A stretch of 36,788 bases of DNA from Bdellovibrionales bacterium Ga0074137 (GTDB lineage: Bacteria > Bdellovibrionota > Bdellovibrionia > Bdellovibrionales > JAMPXM01), in assembly GCA_001464715.1 (NCBI GenBank), contig LNDT01000017.1, positions 1 through 36,788 on the forward strand. The letters are read 5' to 3'. The number at the start of each line of letters is the position of its first letter. Position 1 is the first letter of the stretch. The notes under the pieces are model-generated. The model searched no databases and was not told the origin of the DNA. It worked only from the letters and a program-made list of their open reading frames with translations. Position numbers and translations under genes: made by a program. This document shows, piece after piece, positions 14,495-22,779 of the stretch.

Positions 14495-15537
14495 AGCCGT
14501 CGAGGCGTCGATCCGGCGCGAAGGCTCAGCATTTTTTTTACGAGACCGTCGTCGTCTTCATCATAAATTTCGCCGACGACTTCTTCCATAATGTCTTCAA
14601 GGGTCAGAATCCCGGTGAGTACATTTTTATCGATAACGATAGCCATGTGCCGCTTCTGCTCTTGCAGCTTTCTTAAGACACTTAAAAGCTCATCGGTAGG
14701 TTTGATAATGATCGCCGGGCGCAGAATGGATTGCCAGTCCTGACTTCCGGCAGCGACAAACGCCAAAAATTCTTTCGAGTGTAGAATCCCTGTGAGCGCA
14801 CCATTGTCGACAACGGGAATTCGTGTGTGTCCGGATTGTACAACGGTGTGCAAAACGGCCGAAAGGTCCGTGGAGCTTGTGATGGAGTCCACTTGGCTCC
14901 ATGGTAGCAAAGCGTCGCGAACACGCTTGGTTTCAATATTGGCAAGATTCAAAATGTACTGTCTTTGATGCGTCGTCAGTCCCGCAAGATCAAGCTCGGT
15001 CGAGTGGGCGTCAGGATTTTCTACAGGAAGTTTTGGAAGAACGAGTCGAATAATGAAACGGGTCGAACCTTCGAACACATTGAGCACGGGACCTAAAAAC
15101 CGGCTTCCAAAAACCAACATCGAAGAGCCGAAATTTAAAACCTGAGCTGGATATCTGAGAGCGATGGTTTTCGGCACAAGCTCGCCAAGAACGACGCTCA
15201 TGTAGGTGAGCGGCAAAACAATTAAGGTCACAGCTATAAATTCGGCCGCTTGCTCGCGGAGGCCGAAACTTTGTTCGATGATTGGTGCGAGCTTTTCCTC
15301 GGCACCGGCTCCTCCGACGGCTGCGGAAATTGCTCCGACCAACGTGATGCCGACTTGGATGACCGAGAGGGCGCGCTCGGGATTCTCACGCAAACTCAAG
15401 AGTCGTTTGGCCTTAAGATCACCGCGTTTGACGCGGTTTCGAAGTTCGGGTTTTCCGGTTGTGACAAACGCCATTTCAACGGCTGAAAAAATCGCATTGA
15501 GCGCAAGGCAGAGAGCGATCACGAGGATCTGTGTCAT
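14491..15537 (-). CDS. CNNM/CBS-domain membrane protein (HlyC/CorC-like family)
   Basis: A 348-residue protein. The CNNM (DUF21) domain covers about residues 1-190: an N-terminal span (ALCLALNAIFSAVEMAFV) with the conserved 'NA.FSa.E.A' motif, RALSVIQVGITLVGAI, and PLTYMSVVLGELVPKTIALR. A CBS pair follows (about 205-325) with GHTRIPVVDNGALTGILHSKEFL and HMAIVIDKNVLTGILTLEDIMEEVVGEI. The usual C-terminal CorC/HlyC domain is missing; the protein ends soon after the CBS pair, making it shorter than typical members. The family is linked to Mg2+ or Co2+ transport and envelope stress. It shares the minus strand with gloA, 61 bases upstream. Confidence 0.92.
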   Translation of the reverse strand: MTQILVIALCLALNAIFSAVEMAFVTTGKPELRNRVKRGDLKAKRLLSLRENPERALSVIQVGITLVGAISAAVGGAGAEEKLAPIIEQSFGLREQAAEFIAVTLIVLPLTYMSVVLGELVPKTIALRYPAQVLNFGSSMLVFGSRFLGPVLNVFEGSTRFIIRLVLPKLPVENPDAHSTELDLAGLTTHQRQYILNLANIETKRVRDALLPWSQVDSITSSTDLSAVLHTVVQSGHTRIPVVDNGALTGILHSKEFLAFVAAGSQDWQSILRPAIIIKPTDELLSVLRKLQEQKRHMAIVIDKNVLTGILTLEDIMEEVVGEIYDEDDDGLVKKMLSLRAGSTPRRL

Positions 15538-15551
15538 AAGCTGCCGAGTAT

Positions 15552-15584
15552 TTCAGAAGGAAGCCCAATTGCCAATCTTCTGAA
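15552..15584. promoter_or_regulatory. Inverted repeat between gloA and the CNNM gene
   Basis: TTCAGAAG (15552-15559) and CTTCTGAA (15577-15584) form a perfect 8-bp inverted repeat with a 17-base loop in the 61-base gap before the CNNM start. No T-run follows, so it is more likely an operator or mRNA hairpin than a terminator. Confidence 0.3.
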
Positions 15585-15598
15585 TGCCGCTATGCGAT

Positions 15599-16000
15599 TT
15601 AGTGATTTGTTTGAATTAGCTCAATTTTGTAGCCATTGGGGTCTTCAACGAAGGCAATGACTGTTGAACCGTGCTTCATTGGGCCAGGCTCGCGAACAAT
15701 TTTACCGCCCGCCGACCGAATGGCTTCACAAGTCGCGTAAATGTCCGAGGCGCCCAAGGCAATGTGTCCGTAGCCGTCACCTAAATTGTAGCTGTTTCGG
15801 TCCCAATTAAATGTGAGTTCAATGCAGGGATCTTTCTTTGAAGTTCCGTAGCTTAAAAACGCTAGCGAGAACTTTCCATCCGGATAGTCATCTTTCGAGA
15901 TCAGTTTCATGCCCAGAATTTCAGTGTAAAATCGAATCGACTCTTCAAGGTTATTCACCCGAATCATCGTGTGCAGGTAGGTCATTTTGTTTTGGTTCAT
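15599..16000 (-). CDS. gloA: Lactoylglutathione lyase (glyoxalase I)
   Basis: A 133-residue protein, the usual size of bacterial GloA. It converts the methylglyoxal-glutathione hemithioacetal into S-lactoylglutathione. All four metal ligands are in place: His10 (YLHTMIRV), Glu61 (CIELTFNW), His79 (GYGHIALG) and Glu127 (GYKIELIQ). The SFYTeiLGM-like dimer motif and AFVEDPNGYK are also typical. ATG at 16000 is taken as start; a longer open frame reaches 16117 but would overlap the cyclase gene and lacks similarity. It starts 10 bases behind the diguanylate cyclase stop, so both are probably cotranscribed. Absence of the insertion seen in Zn-type enzymes suggests the Ni/Co class. gloB is found at 29029-29823. 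Confidence 0.96.
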   Translation of the reverse strand: MNQNKMTYLHTMIRVNNLEESIRFYTEILGMKLISKDDYPDGKFSLAFLSYGTSKKDPCIELTFNWDRNSYNLGDGYGHIALGASDIYATCEAIRSAGGKIVREPGPMKHGSTVIAFVEDPNGYKIELIQTNH

Positions 16001-16010
16001 TTGAATTGTC

Positions 16011-17138
16011 TTAAGCGGCGCGGGCGACGGGTGTCCAGGGTTCTGTGACGGTGTAGCGACCTTTTCCAGCTTTTTTCGAAGCATACATGCATTCATCAGC
16101 ATGACGAAGCACTGCATCCTCCGAAACCGACGTCACGATCGATAGAGCGTGGTGCGAAATAATCACACAACCAACGCTCACCGAAACCGCAATATTGTGA
16201 CCGTCGATATTTTTTATGCCCTCGATGGTTCGAATGACTCTCATGCAGATTCCGTCCACATCTGCGCGCGAACTGATGTTGCCAAGGACAATTGTAAATT
16301 CATCGCCGCCAAGCCGGGCCAGCATATCTGAGTCACGCAAGATGTCTCTTGTCCGGCGGCTTACTTCTTTTAGTAGAAGATCGCCGACACCGTGCCCGAG
16401 CGTATCGTTCACTTTCTTAAATCCATCGAGATCAAAATAGAGACACGAGACAAACCCGTCGTTCTTAGATTTTTGCGTAAGGGAGTCGCTTTTCGGCGAT
16501 GTCAGCGTTTGTCGCAGGCGTTCCATGAGATTGTGACGGTTCGGTAGGCCTGTCAGTGCATCATGAGTCGCAAGCTCTTCAAGCTTCGCCGTGGTCGCAC
16601 GAAGTTTTCGTAAAAGAAGGCCCGTGTACGTCACCACTGTTAGAAAATTGATGGCAAGCCCAGTGCTGATCATCGGCACACTTTTCCAGAACTCGGACAT
16701 TCCCAATAAAACCGCCAGGCCCGCCGAGCCCATCAGCGCAGAAAAGAGAAGCCACTTTTCGCCATAACGAAATCCATTACCAATCGCAGTGAACGGATAA
16801 ACAAACAGGAAAAGGGCCGCGATCGCATCGCCGTAATAAAAGCACACTGTCACAGCTGTTACGTCGTGAGCCATACCGACGGCTCGACGAATGAGATTCA
16901 CTTCGGGTCGAAGTATGATGTGATAAAGAAGTGTGAGGCTGAAGGCCGCCGAGAGCAGAGCCGTTGTCTGTAAAATAAAGTCGCCGCGCTGGAGATTCTG
17001 AAGGGTAAAGTCATTGGTCCAAGAAATATAGAGAAGAGCGGCCGCGACGATACCGAGACGAATCAAAGCTTGTTTGTGTTCGGTGTCTTGACGCTTTGAT
17101 AGCCGATCAAAAACGTCACGAGTGGTCGTCTTCATCAT
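16011..17138 (-). CDS. Membrane diguanylate cyclase (GGDEF protein)
   Basis: A 375-residue protein with five to six N-terminal membrane spans (about 27-175) and a GGDEF domain (about 185-365). THDALTGLPNRHNL begins the domain, YFDLDGFKKVNDTLGH gives the metal site, and the active loop is an intact GGDEF at 277-281. An RxxD inhibitory site (RDSD, 268-271) stands exactly five residues before it, so activity should be product-inhibited. It would make cyclic-di-GMP at the inner membrane in response to an unknown signal sensed by the membrane part. It lies directly upstream of gloA. Ribosome binding site is weak; start may be either of two adjacent ATGs. Confidence 0.95.
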   Translation of the reverse strand: MMKTTTRDVFDRLSKRQDTEHKQALIRLGIVAAALLYISWTNDFTLQNLQRGDFILQTTALLSAAFSLTLLYHIILRPEVNLIRRAVGMAHDVTAVTVCFYYGDAIAALFLFVYPFTAIGNGFRYGEKWLLFSALMGSAGLAVLLGMSEFWKSVPMISTGLAINFLTVVTYTGLLLRKLRATTAKLEELATHDALTGLPNRHNLMERLRQTLTSPKSDSLTQKSKNDGFVSCLYFDLDGFKKVNDTLGHGVGDLLLKEVSRRTRDILRDSDMLARLGGDEFTIVLGNISSRADVDGICMRVIRTIEGIKNIDGHNIAVSVSVGCVIISHHALSIVTSVSEDAVLRHADECMYASKKAGKGRYTVTEPWTPVARAA

Positions 17139-17194
17139 TCAAGTCTTTATCGGTCTAAAAGCCTTTTGACTTGATATCCAAACTAGGAACCAGC

Positions 17195-17881
17195 TTAGAG
17201 CCCGACGGGAGTCCCGTCGTCCGAAAAAGAGAGATTTTGCGTGCGACCATCTCGTGTCGTTCTTGACCATCGGGTCATTCGGCCGTCGGGTGCGAGATTG
17301 ATGGTATCCATCATCACATCAAAGTCAGGATTGTACTTTACGATCATGAGGCGGTCTTGCTCGATGATCTTCGCTCCGCAGACGCCGTCTTTCGCAAGCA
17401 TTCTAAGTTCAGCAGCGGCCATGTTGAGTCCCGCGGATTCGGAACCGACATTGATGACGGGGTACTGGACGTTCCCTGTCGCATCGGCATCGGGGTGTCC
17501 AGGCTTGTGAACGACCTGCAGCTCGTTGTTGGCCACGATGTTACAAAACGCTCCTCCGGCCGCTTTGCAGACGACTTCGAGCCGCTTGTAAGGACCGCCC
17601 GCAGGAGTTCGCGTCGTATTTCGATTGGCGAGATTCGAAGCATGAGTGGAAAGTCTCAAAGCGATACGGCGAAGGTCACCGCAGCCAAATTCTAGTGTTG
17701 CCGTCGAAGAAACGGGCTCCGGTTTTGTTGGTACTTTCGCATCGCTTTTTTTTGGTGCGGGTGTATCAACGAGAAGCTGGCTTGAGACGCCAAAGGGCCC
17801 CGTGGACGCTGTCGGCGCCGGAAGGGCGTAAGCCGAATTAGATAGCCCAAGGATTAAGAAGCCCAAAAGACCGAATTTCAT
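17195..17881 (-). CDS. Secreted protein of unknown function
   Basis: A 228-residue protein with signal peptide MKFGLLGFLILGLSNSAYA, then a Pro/Lys-rich linker (APKKSDAKVPTKPEPVSS) and a globular part with four cysteines (EFGCGDLRR, EVVCKAAGGAFCNIV, DGVCGAKII). The C-terminus is DGRMTRWSRTTRDGRTQNLSF, a beta-rich repeat-like end. GGAAGG seven bases before the ATG is the ribosome binding site. No domain is recognised. It is upstream of the diguanylate cyclase on the same strand with a gap of 56 bases. Confidence 0.72.
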   Translation of the reverse strand: MKFGLLGFLILGLSNSAYALPAPTASTGPFGVSSQLLVDTPAPKKSDAKVPTKPEPVSSTATLEFGCGDLRRIALRLSTHASNLANRNTTRTPAGGPYKRLEVVCKAAGGAFCNIVANNELQVVHKPGHPDADATGNVQYPVINVGSESAGLNMAAAELRMLAKDGVCGAKIIEQDRLMIVKYNPDFDVMMDTINLAPDGRMTRWSRTTRDGRTQNLSFSDDGTPVGL

Positions 17882-17979
17882 AGGGTAACCTTCCGTGAGT
17901 TGCTACCAGACCCGTAATGAGACCAGTTGAGCAAAAGTTGAAGTAAAAGTCACTTTTCCGTTCGCCCATTCCCTTTATT

Positions 17980-19134
17980 ATGAGGCCGCCTTATAGTGAG
18001 GCCATGGCATCACTCCTGTCTGAAACCGCAGATTCCGCATCTAAATTTTTCTCTCAGGCTCTCTCTCGGGCCCTCTCCGAAGGTCTTGGTGGAAAGTCGT
18101 CATCTTCTTTTGGTTTGCGTGCGCTCGCTCGAACACGGTCGATCGTCTACACAGGCGAGAGTCTGATGATACCTGTCATCGAACTTCTGGTGAACCGAAA
18201 GCGTCCTCATCTGCCAAGTGACGACATGGCTTTTTTCAATGTCGCTCGAAATGCGCTCAACAAGGTTATTGAAGATGACATCGACCGCATCGAGCGGGGA
18301 ATTTACCCAGCCGAGGTTTTGAGAGCGGAACACATTCTTCAGCACTTTCGACGCTTTCCAGTTTTATTCTCCGAAGGCTTAAAAGCGTCCCTCCGTCGTA
18401 AAAGCAAAAAAGCACGAGTCTTTGGTGAAGAGGCGAAGGATCTTCTGCGAGGGCTACCGGAGTACTATCAGCGCAATTTCCATTTTCAAGGTGACGGCTA
18501 CCTTTCTGAAAGGTCCGCCGAGCTTTACGAGCATCAAGTGGAAGTTTTGTTCGCGGGATCAGCCGATGCGATGAGACGGATGATTATCGAGCCGCTTCGA
18601 GAACAGTTTGGCCCTGGTGATGGAGAGGGTCTGACGTTTTTGGAAGTGGGAGCGGGAACCGGACGAGCGACGCTCTTTGTTCGCATGGCTTTTCCGAAAG
18701 CGAAAATCATCGCCGTTGATCCCAGCGGTCCCTATTTGAAGAAAGCGCAAAAACAGTTGGAACCTTATCAACGTCACGGTTTCTTTGAAGCCCTCGGCGA
18801 AAAGCTTCCATTTCAGGATCAGACTTTTGATGCCGTCTATTCTGTATTTTTGTTCCACGAATTGCCGCGGGAAGTTCGACGCCAGGTTATTAAGGAAGGG
18901 CATCGTGTCTTAAAGCCGGGCGGATTCTATGGGTTTGTGGATAGTCTTCAGCTGGGTGATACGCCTGAGCTCGATAGCGGACTCAAGCAGTTTCCTACTC
19001 AGTACCATGAACCGTTTTACCGCGACTACATCGAGACGCCGATGACAAATCTTTTGACCGAATCAGGATTTGCAATCGCGAGCCAGGGAACGGGATTCTT
19101 TTCGAAGTTTGTTAGCGCGAAAAAAACGACTTAG
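17980..19134 (+). CDS. SAM-dependent class I methyltransferase with long N-terminal extension
   Basis: A 384-residue protein. The C-terminal half has a Rossmann methyltransferase domain: motif I is LTFLEVGAGTGRATLF (about residue 213), motif II AKIIAVDPSG, motif IV FDAVYSVFLFHEL and motif post-I HRVLKPGGFYGFVDS. The first 150 residues are helical and unrelated to the catalytic core; the junction PEYYQRNFHFQGDGYLSERSAELYEHQVE, followed by VLFAGSADAMRR, resembles a methyltransferase type known from cyanobacteria and other bacteria. Substrate is unknown. The start is uncertain: ATG 17980 or ATG 18004 (MASLLSETA), neither with a good ribosome binding site. Its stop and that of the convergent TPR gene lie in the palindrome CTTAGA-AAAA-TCTAAG (19130-19145). 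Confidence 0.88.
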   Translation: MRPPYSEAMASLLSETADSASKFFSQALSRALSEGLGGKSSSSFGLRALARTRSIVYTGESLMIPVIELLVNRKRPHLPSDDMAFFNVARNALNKVIEDDIDRIERGIYPAEVLRAEHILQHFRRFPVLFSEGLKASLRRKSKKARVFGEEAKDLLRGLPEYYQRNFHFQGDGYLSERSAELYEHQVEVLFAGSADAMRRMIIEPLREQFGPGDGEGLTFLEVGAGTGRATLFVRMAFPKAKIIAVDPSGPYLKKAQKQLEPYQRHGFFEALGEKLPFQDQTFDAVYSVFLFHELPREVRRQVIKEGHRVLKPGGFYGFVDSLQLGDTPELDSGLKQFPTQYHEPFYRDYIETPMTNLLTESGFAIASQGTGFFSKFVSAKKTT

Positions 19135-19140
19135 AAAAAT

Positions 19141-21165
19141 CTAAGGCGACGGCGTTGTCGTTTCGGCAGAAGGTGTTACCGCTTCGGCCGGTTCTCTTTC
19201 TCCGGAAATTTTCGTAGGCGCTTGGGTTGTGACTTCGTCAGTGAGCGCTTTGGTCGGCTCTTCTTGGACTGTGGTGATCTCGTTCGTTGCAGCTTCTGCT
19301 GAAGACTCGTTCGCCAATTCTGGCGCAGTGCTTGGCGTACTTTCTGGCGCACCCTCTGGTAAAGCTTCGGGCGTTACATCTGCGGCAGCGTCAGCCAGCG
19401 ATGGCACGTTGGCTGATGCGGGCTCAACAGTCGCCAACGCTAATTGGTCGATCAGTCGTTTTGCTAATTGAGAACCCATCACAGGACGACCTCCAGGAAG
19501 AAGCCGTTGCTTCGCATCTTCTGTTTGTCCAAGCTCAACAAGCAAATCTGAAAAAAGACCGATGTAAACGGGGTCCGTCGGGCGAAGGGCCAAAGCATAC
19601 TTGGCGTAAGGAATGGCACTGGTCGCATTATGGCTTCGGCGAAGGCAGGCCGCATAGAAAGCCGCAATGAAATCATTGGGATTAGGACGGTTGTAAACCT
19701 CGGTGCAATGCCCGTAGAGGTGTCGCCACTCCGAGAAGTCTGTGTCAAGGCGGCTCATTGATGGACCAGGTGAGGAAGCGTCCGATTTCTCTTTGGGCCG
19801 CTGATCCATCAATTCATACGCGGACCTTCGAAACCCTTCCATATTGCCTAGATGAAAATGGCTCAGAGCAAGGGCCAGCCGCAGCTGCTCTTCCATTGAA
19901 GATTTCTTGCGAACCTGTGTCTCTAACAAAAGAGCGACGGAGGAAAGGCGAGGCATCTGAGGCGACGCAACAACTTCTTCGATGGGTACGTCGGTGGAAG
20001 CTGACGCCGTCGGCACAAGGTTTTTTAGGGCCTCTCGATCAAGCCGAATTGCGGTTTCGAACATTCCGATCGTCGTGGCACTCGCATCGATTGAAGGACT
20101 CTTTGATGCGAGTTCAAGGGCTTTAAAGAAAAGTGGTTCCGCATCAACCGGGCGATTCTGCTTTAGCCGTAAACTTGCTAGATTGTGAAGTGTCGAAAAG
20201 ATCTCGCTCTGTTTCAAAGACGCTTCAAATGCCACCGCAGCTTCGTCAAGATTGCCGGACTCAGCGGCCATTAAGCCCTGCATCGCATAAGCTTCCGCTC
20301 GCTCAACGGGGTTTGAGCTAATTTCAAGAATTCGAGCCAGTAACGCTTGGCTCGTTTTTGTATCTCGGCCCTGCATGTGGGCATCGGCCAGAGCGATCAA
20401 ATCTTTTGAGGAGGCCAAATTTTGTGCCGCTTGGAAGTCTTTGATCTGCTTAAAATCCATCATCGCTCGAGCGTAATCGCCCTTTGCACCGGCGGCGACA
20501 GAGGCGGCTAATTTTTCTCGATCAGTTTCAATTTCTACGCGCTCAGAAAGATAAAGGTAGCTCGTCGTGATCAATGTTCCAGTGATTGCGATGGCGCCAA
20601 AAAGTGCGACGCGATTTCTGTTTCGTCCGTCATCTCGAATAACATCCCAAAGTGTTTTCTTTTTCTTATTCGCAGCCGGTACAAAGACGTTCTTGTCGTC
20701 CGGGTGGATTGAGTCCTCATGCGACTCTTTTTCGTGCACCACGGTTTTTCGATTGATCGCAATTTCTTTGCGTACCGTGTTGAGTTTTTGAATATTGGCC
20801 GTAAGTTCTTCAAGCTGCCTAGCGTGGTCAAGCTGCTCTGAGATTCCGTCAGTAGCTCCATGAAGTCCAAAAACTTGGCTAATCTCAAATTGTGAGGCGT
20901 CGTCTCCACCAGGCTTCATTTGTCCGACCTGGTTCGTTTCACCAGCGTAAAGTCGGATGCGGTAGTTCACGAGATCTTCGAAGTACTGAGTATTGCAGAA
21001 GGCCGCCCACTCGCGACGATCGCGAGACACGCGAGTCATCACCGTAATTTCATCATTCAAAAGACGTTCAAGAACTTTCGCGCCCGGAATCGGGCCGACA
21101 ACTTGCTCTTTGATTTGTAGAAACCACCGATCGGCATCTGTCGGTGGCGAGTTATTACGTCGCAT
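19141..21165 (-). CDS. GYF-TPR membrane protein of unknown function
   Basis: A 674-residue protein. Residues 10-60 form a GYF_2-like domain (DRWFLQIKEQVVGPIPGAKVLERLL). A helical region and a Lys-rich segment precede one membrane span (about 187-207, VALFGAIAITGTLITTSYLYL). About 350 residues of TPR-like repeats follow (AEAYAMQGLMAAESGNLDEAAVAFEASLKQ and others). The last 100 residues are Ala/Glu/Thr/Pro-rich and probably disordered. It follows pilT by 52 bases, a gap that holds a CGGTGG-AAA-CCACCG hairpin (21179-21193). TPR proteins with such layout often assemble pilus or secretion machinery, which suits this neighbour, but no function is assigned. Confidence 0.82.
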   Translation of the reverse strand: MRRNNSPPTDADRWFLQIKEQVVGPIPGAKVLERLLNDEITVMTRVSRDRREWAAFCNTQYFEDLVNYRIRLYAGETNQVGQMKPGGDDASQFEISQVFGLHGATDGISEQLDHARQLEELTANIQKLNTVRKEIAINRKTVVHEKESHEDSIHPDDKNVFVPAANKKKKTLWDVIRDDGRNRNRVALFGAIAITGTLITTSYLYLSERVEIETDREKLAASVAAGAKGDYARAMMDFKQIKDFQAAQNLASSKDLIALADAHMQGRDTKTSQALLARILEISSNPVERAEAYAMQGLMAAESGNLDEAAVAFEASLKQSEIFSTLHNLASLRLKQNRPVDAEPLFFKALELASKSPSIDASATTIGMFETAIRLDREALKNLVPTASASTDVPIEEVVASPQMPRLSSVALLLETQVRKKSSMEEQLRLALALSHFHLGNMEGFRRSAYELMDQRPKEKSDASSPGPSMSRLDTDFSEWRHLYGHCTEVYNRPNPNDFIAAFYAACLRRSHNATSAIPYAKYALALRPTDPVYIGLFSDLLVELGQTEDAKQRLLPGGRPVMGSQLAKRLIDQLALATVEPASANVPSLADAAADVTPEALPEGAPESTPSTAPELANESSAEAATNEITTVQEEPTKALTDEVTTQAPTKISGEREPAEAVTPSAETTTPSP

Positions 21166-21217
21166 CTTATTGTTTTATCGGTGGTTTCCACCGCTGCCTG
21201 AAGGGTGCGGCAGGCCT

Positions 21218-22258
21218 TTAGGCGGATGCAGTTTGCATAAAGTTCGACGCTGTCGCCGGCGAGATGATCCCGCTTTGTACGAGTAGCTTGACTGAGGTCT
21301 CGTACGTCATCATTCCATGCCGGGCGTTGGTCTGCATGACGGAAGGAATTTGAAACCCTTTGTTCTCTCGTATCAGATTTCTAATAGGCGGTGTCGCGAT
21401 CATCACTTCCAAAGCTGGAACCATTCCTTTTTGATCGCTGCGAGGGAGAAGTGTTTGCGCAACAATTCCCAGCAGACTCTCTGACATCATCACGCGGACC
21501 TGTGGTTGTTGTTCGGCGGGAAATGAATCGACCACGCGGTCGATCGACTTTGCGGCGTTGTTCGTGTGAAGTGTCGCAAAAACCAAGTGTCCGGTTTCGG
21601 CGGCGGTCAGCGCCAGCGACATCGTTTTATAATCGCGCATCTCGCCAACCATAATGACGTCAGGGTCTTCTCGCAAAGCCGCGCGCAAGGCTCCTGCAAA
21701 TGACTTTGTATGAGGGCCGACTTCGCGTTGATTGATCAGGCAGTTTCGCCCTTTATGCACATACTCGATCGGATCTTCGATGGTGATAATGTGTTCTTTG
21801 CGGGTGTTGTTGATGTGAGCGATCAGCGCCGCAAGAGTCGTCGATTTTCCAGACCCCGTAGGACCCGTGACCAGGACAAGGCCACGAACATTGTCAGCCA
21901 AAAATCTTAGCGAATCGGGAAGAGCTAATTCTTCGAGCGTCCGAATATGCTCTTGCACGAATCGGTAAACCGCAGCAATGCCGCCGTACTGAACAAAGGC
22001 GTTCGCGCGAAATCGTCCAACACCTTCGACTTTGTAACTCCAGTCGAGCTCGCTTCGACGCTTGAACGTTCGAATTTGATCATCGGTCATCGTCGCGAAA
22101 ATTAATTTTTCAGCGGCGCTGGGCGAGAGCGGCGGAACATTGAGACGAATCATGTGACCATGAAGTCTGAAAAATGGGGGATACGTCGAAGAGACGTGAA
22201 GGTCAGAGGCGCCCTCTTTGACCATCATCGCGAACAATTGCTCAATAGCTGCCATCAC
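21218..22258 (-). CDS. pilT: PilT-family type IV pilus retraction ATPase
   Basis: A 346-residue protein, full length. The N-terminal PAS-like domain starts with EGASDLHVSSTYPPFFRLHG. The ATPase has Walker A GPTGSGKST (132-140), the Asp box TIEDPIEYVHKG, Walker B DPDVIMVGEMRD (199-209) and the His box ETGHLVFATLHTNNA (221-235). The C-terminal region includes PPIRNLIRENK, equivalent to the AIRNLIRE motif needed for retraction. It would depolymerise the pilus in twitching motility. PilT and PilU cannot be separated with certainty, but the AIRNLIRE-like motif favours PilT. No ribosome binding site was assigned; the start may be the first or the second ATG. Confidence 0.93.
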   Translation of the reverse strand: MMAAIEQLFAMMVKEGASDLHVSSTYPPFFRLHGHMIRLNVPPLSPSAAEKLIFATMTDDQIRTFKRRSELDWSYKVEGVGRFRANAFVQYGGIAAVYRFVQEHIRTLEELALPDSLRFLADNVRGLVLVTGPTGSGKSTTLAALIAHINNTRKEHIITIEDPIEYVHKGRNCLINQREVGPHTKSFAGALRAALREDPDVIMVGEMRDYKTMSLALTAAETGHLVFATLHTNNAAKSIDRVVDSFPAEQQPQVRVMMSESLLGIVAQTLLPRSDQKGMVPALEVMIATPPIRNLIRENKGFQIPSVMQTNARHGMMTYETSVKLLVQSGIISPATASNFMQTASA

Positions 22259-22335
22259 TAGAATCTAACTGACGCGAGACTTTCACGGCAGTCCAGGAGC
22301 CGATAGCTGGCCGTGAGGCGGAGGGTTTTGCTTTT

Positions 22336-22368
22336 AAAAAAAGAAAAGCCCGACTTTAAAAGCCGGGC
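22336..22368 (-). terminator. Rho-independent terminator of rpmG
   Basis: On the minus strand GCCCGGC, loop TTTTAAA, GTCGGGC (22368-22348) is followed by TTTTCTTTTTTT. It lies 39 bases after the rpmG stop and separates it from pilT. Confidence 0.9.
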
Positions 22369-22407
22369 CTTCTGCGAGGAAAAAGTCAGGTCGCGCGAGC
22401 GACGTGC

Positions 22408-22587
22408 TTACTTCAGTTCGCGATGGACTGTGTGACGCTTGAGAGTCGGGTTGTACTTCTTTTTCTCAAGGCGCTCGGGGTGAGTCTGTGTGTTTTTTGT
22501 CGTCGTGTAACGCGATGGCGACTTGCCCTCTTTGCGGGCTTCTGTGCACTCGATCGTGATGATACGTACTTTACCTTTTTTTGCCAT
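22408..22587 (-). CDS. rpmG: 50S ribosomal protein L33, zinc-free (C-) form
   Basis: A 59-residue protein read on the minus strand: [19 protein letters not shown], then [20 protein letters not shown] and [15 protein letters not shown]. This is ribosomal L33, a small large-subunit protein. The four cysteines of the zinc-binding form are reduced to one (ECTEARK, YNPTLK instead of CxxC pairs), so it belongs to the C- type that does not hold zinc. GGAG six bases before the ATG is the ribosome binding site, and a strong terminator follows, so it is expressed on its own. It is too short for many ORF cut-offs. Confidence 0.97.
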   Translation of the reverse strand: MAKKGKVRIITIECTEARKEGKSPSRYTTTKNTQTHPERLEKKKYNPTLKRHTVHRELK

Positions 22588-22779
22588 TCGCTGCTCCGCT
22601 CTTCAAGTGAAGCACAAGGAACTATCACAGCTGGACTCGCATGAACCGGAGTTGCCGCGAGGTCGATCGCGGCTCATCGGGCCCCGGAAAACCAAGATGA
22701 AATCTCCTAAGCCAATGGAATAACTTGAAAAAATGATAAACCGGCGAGAAGATCCACTGGTCAATACGGGGACCGAATT

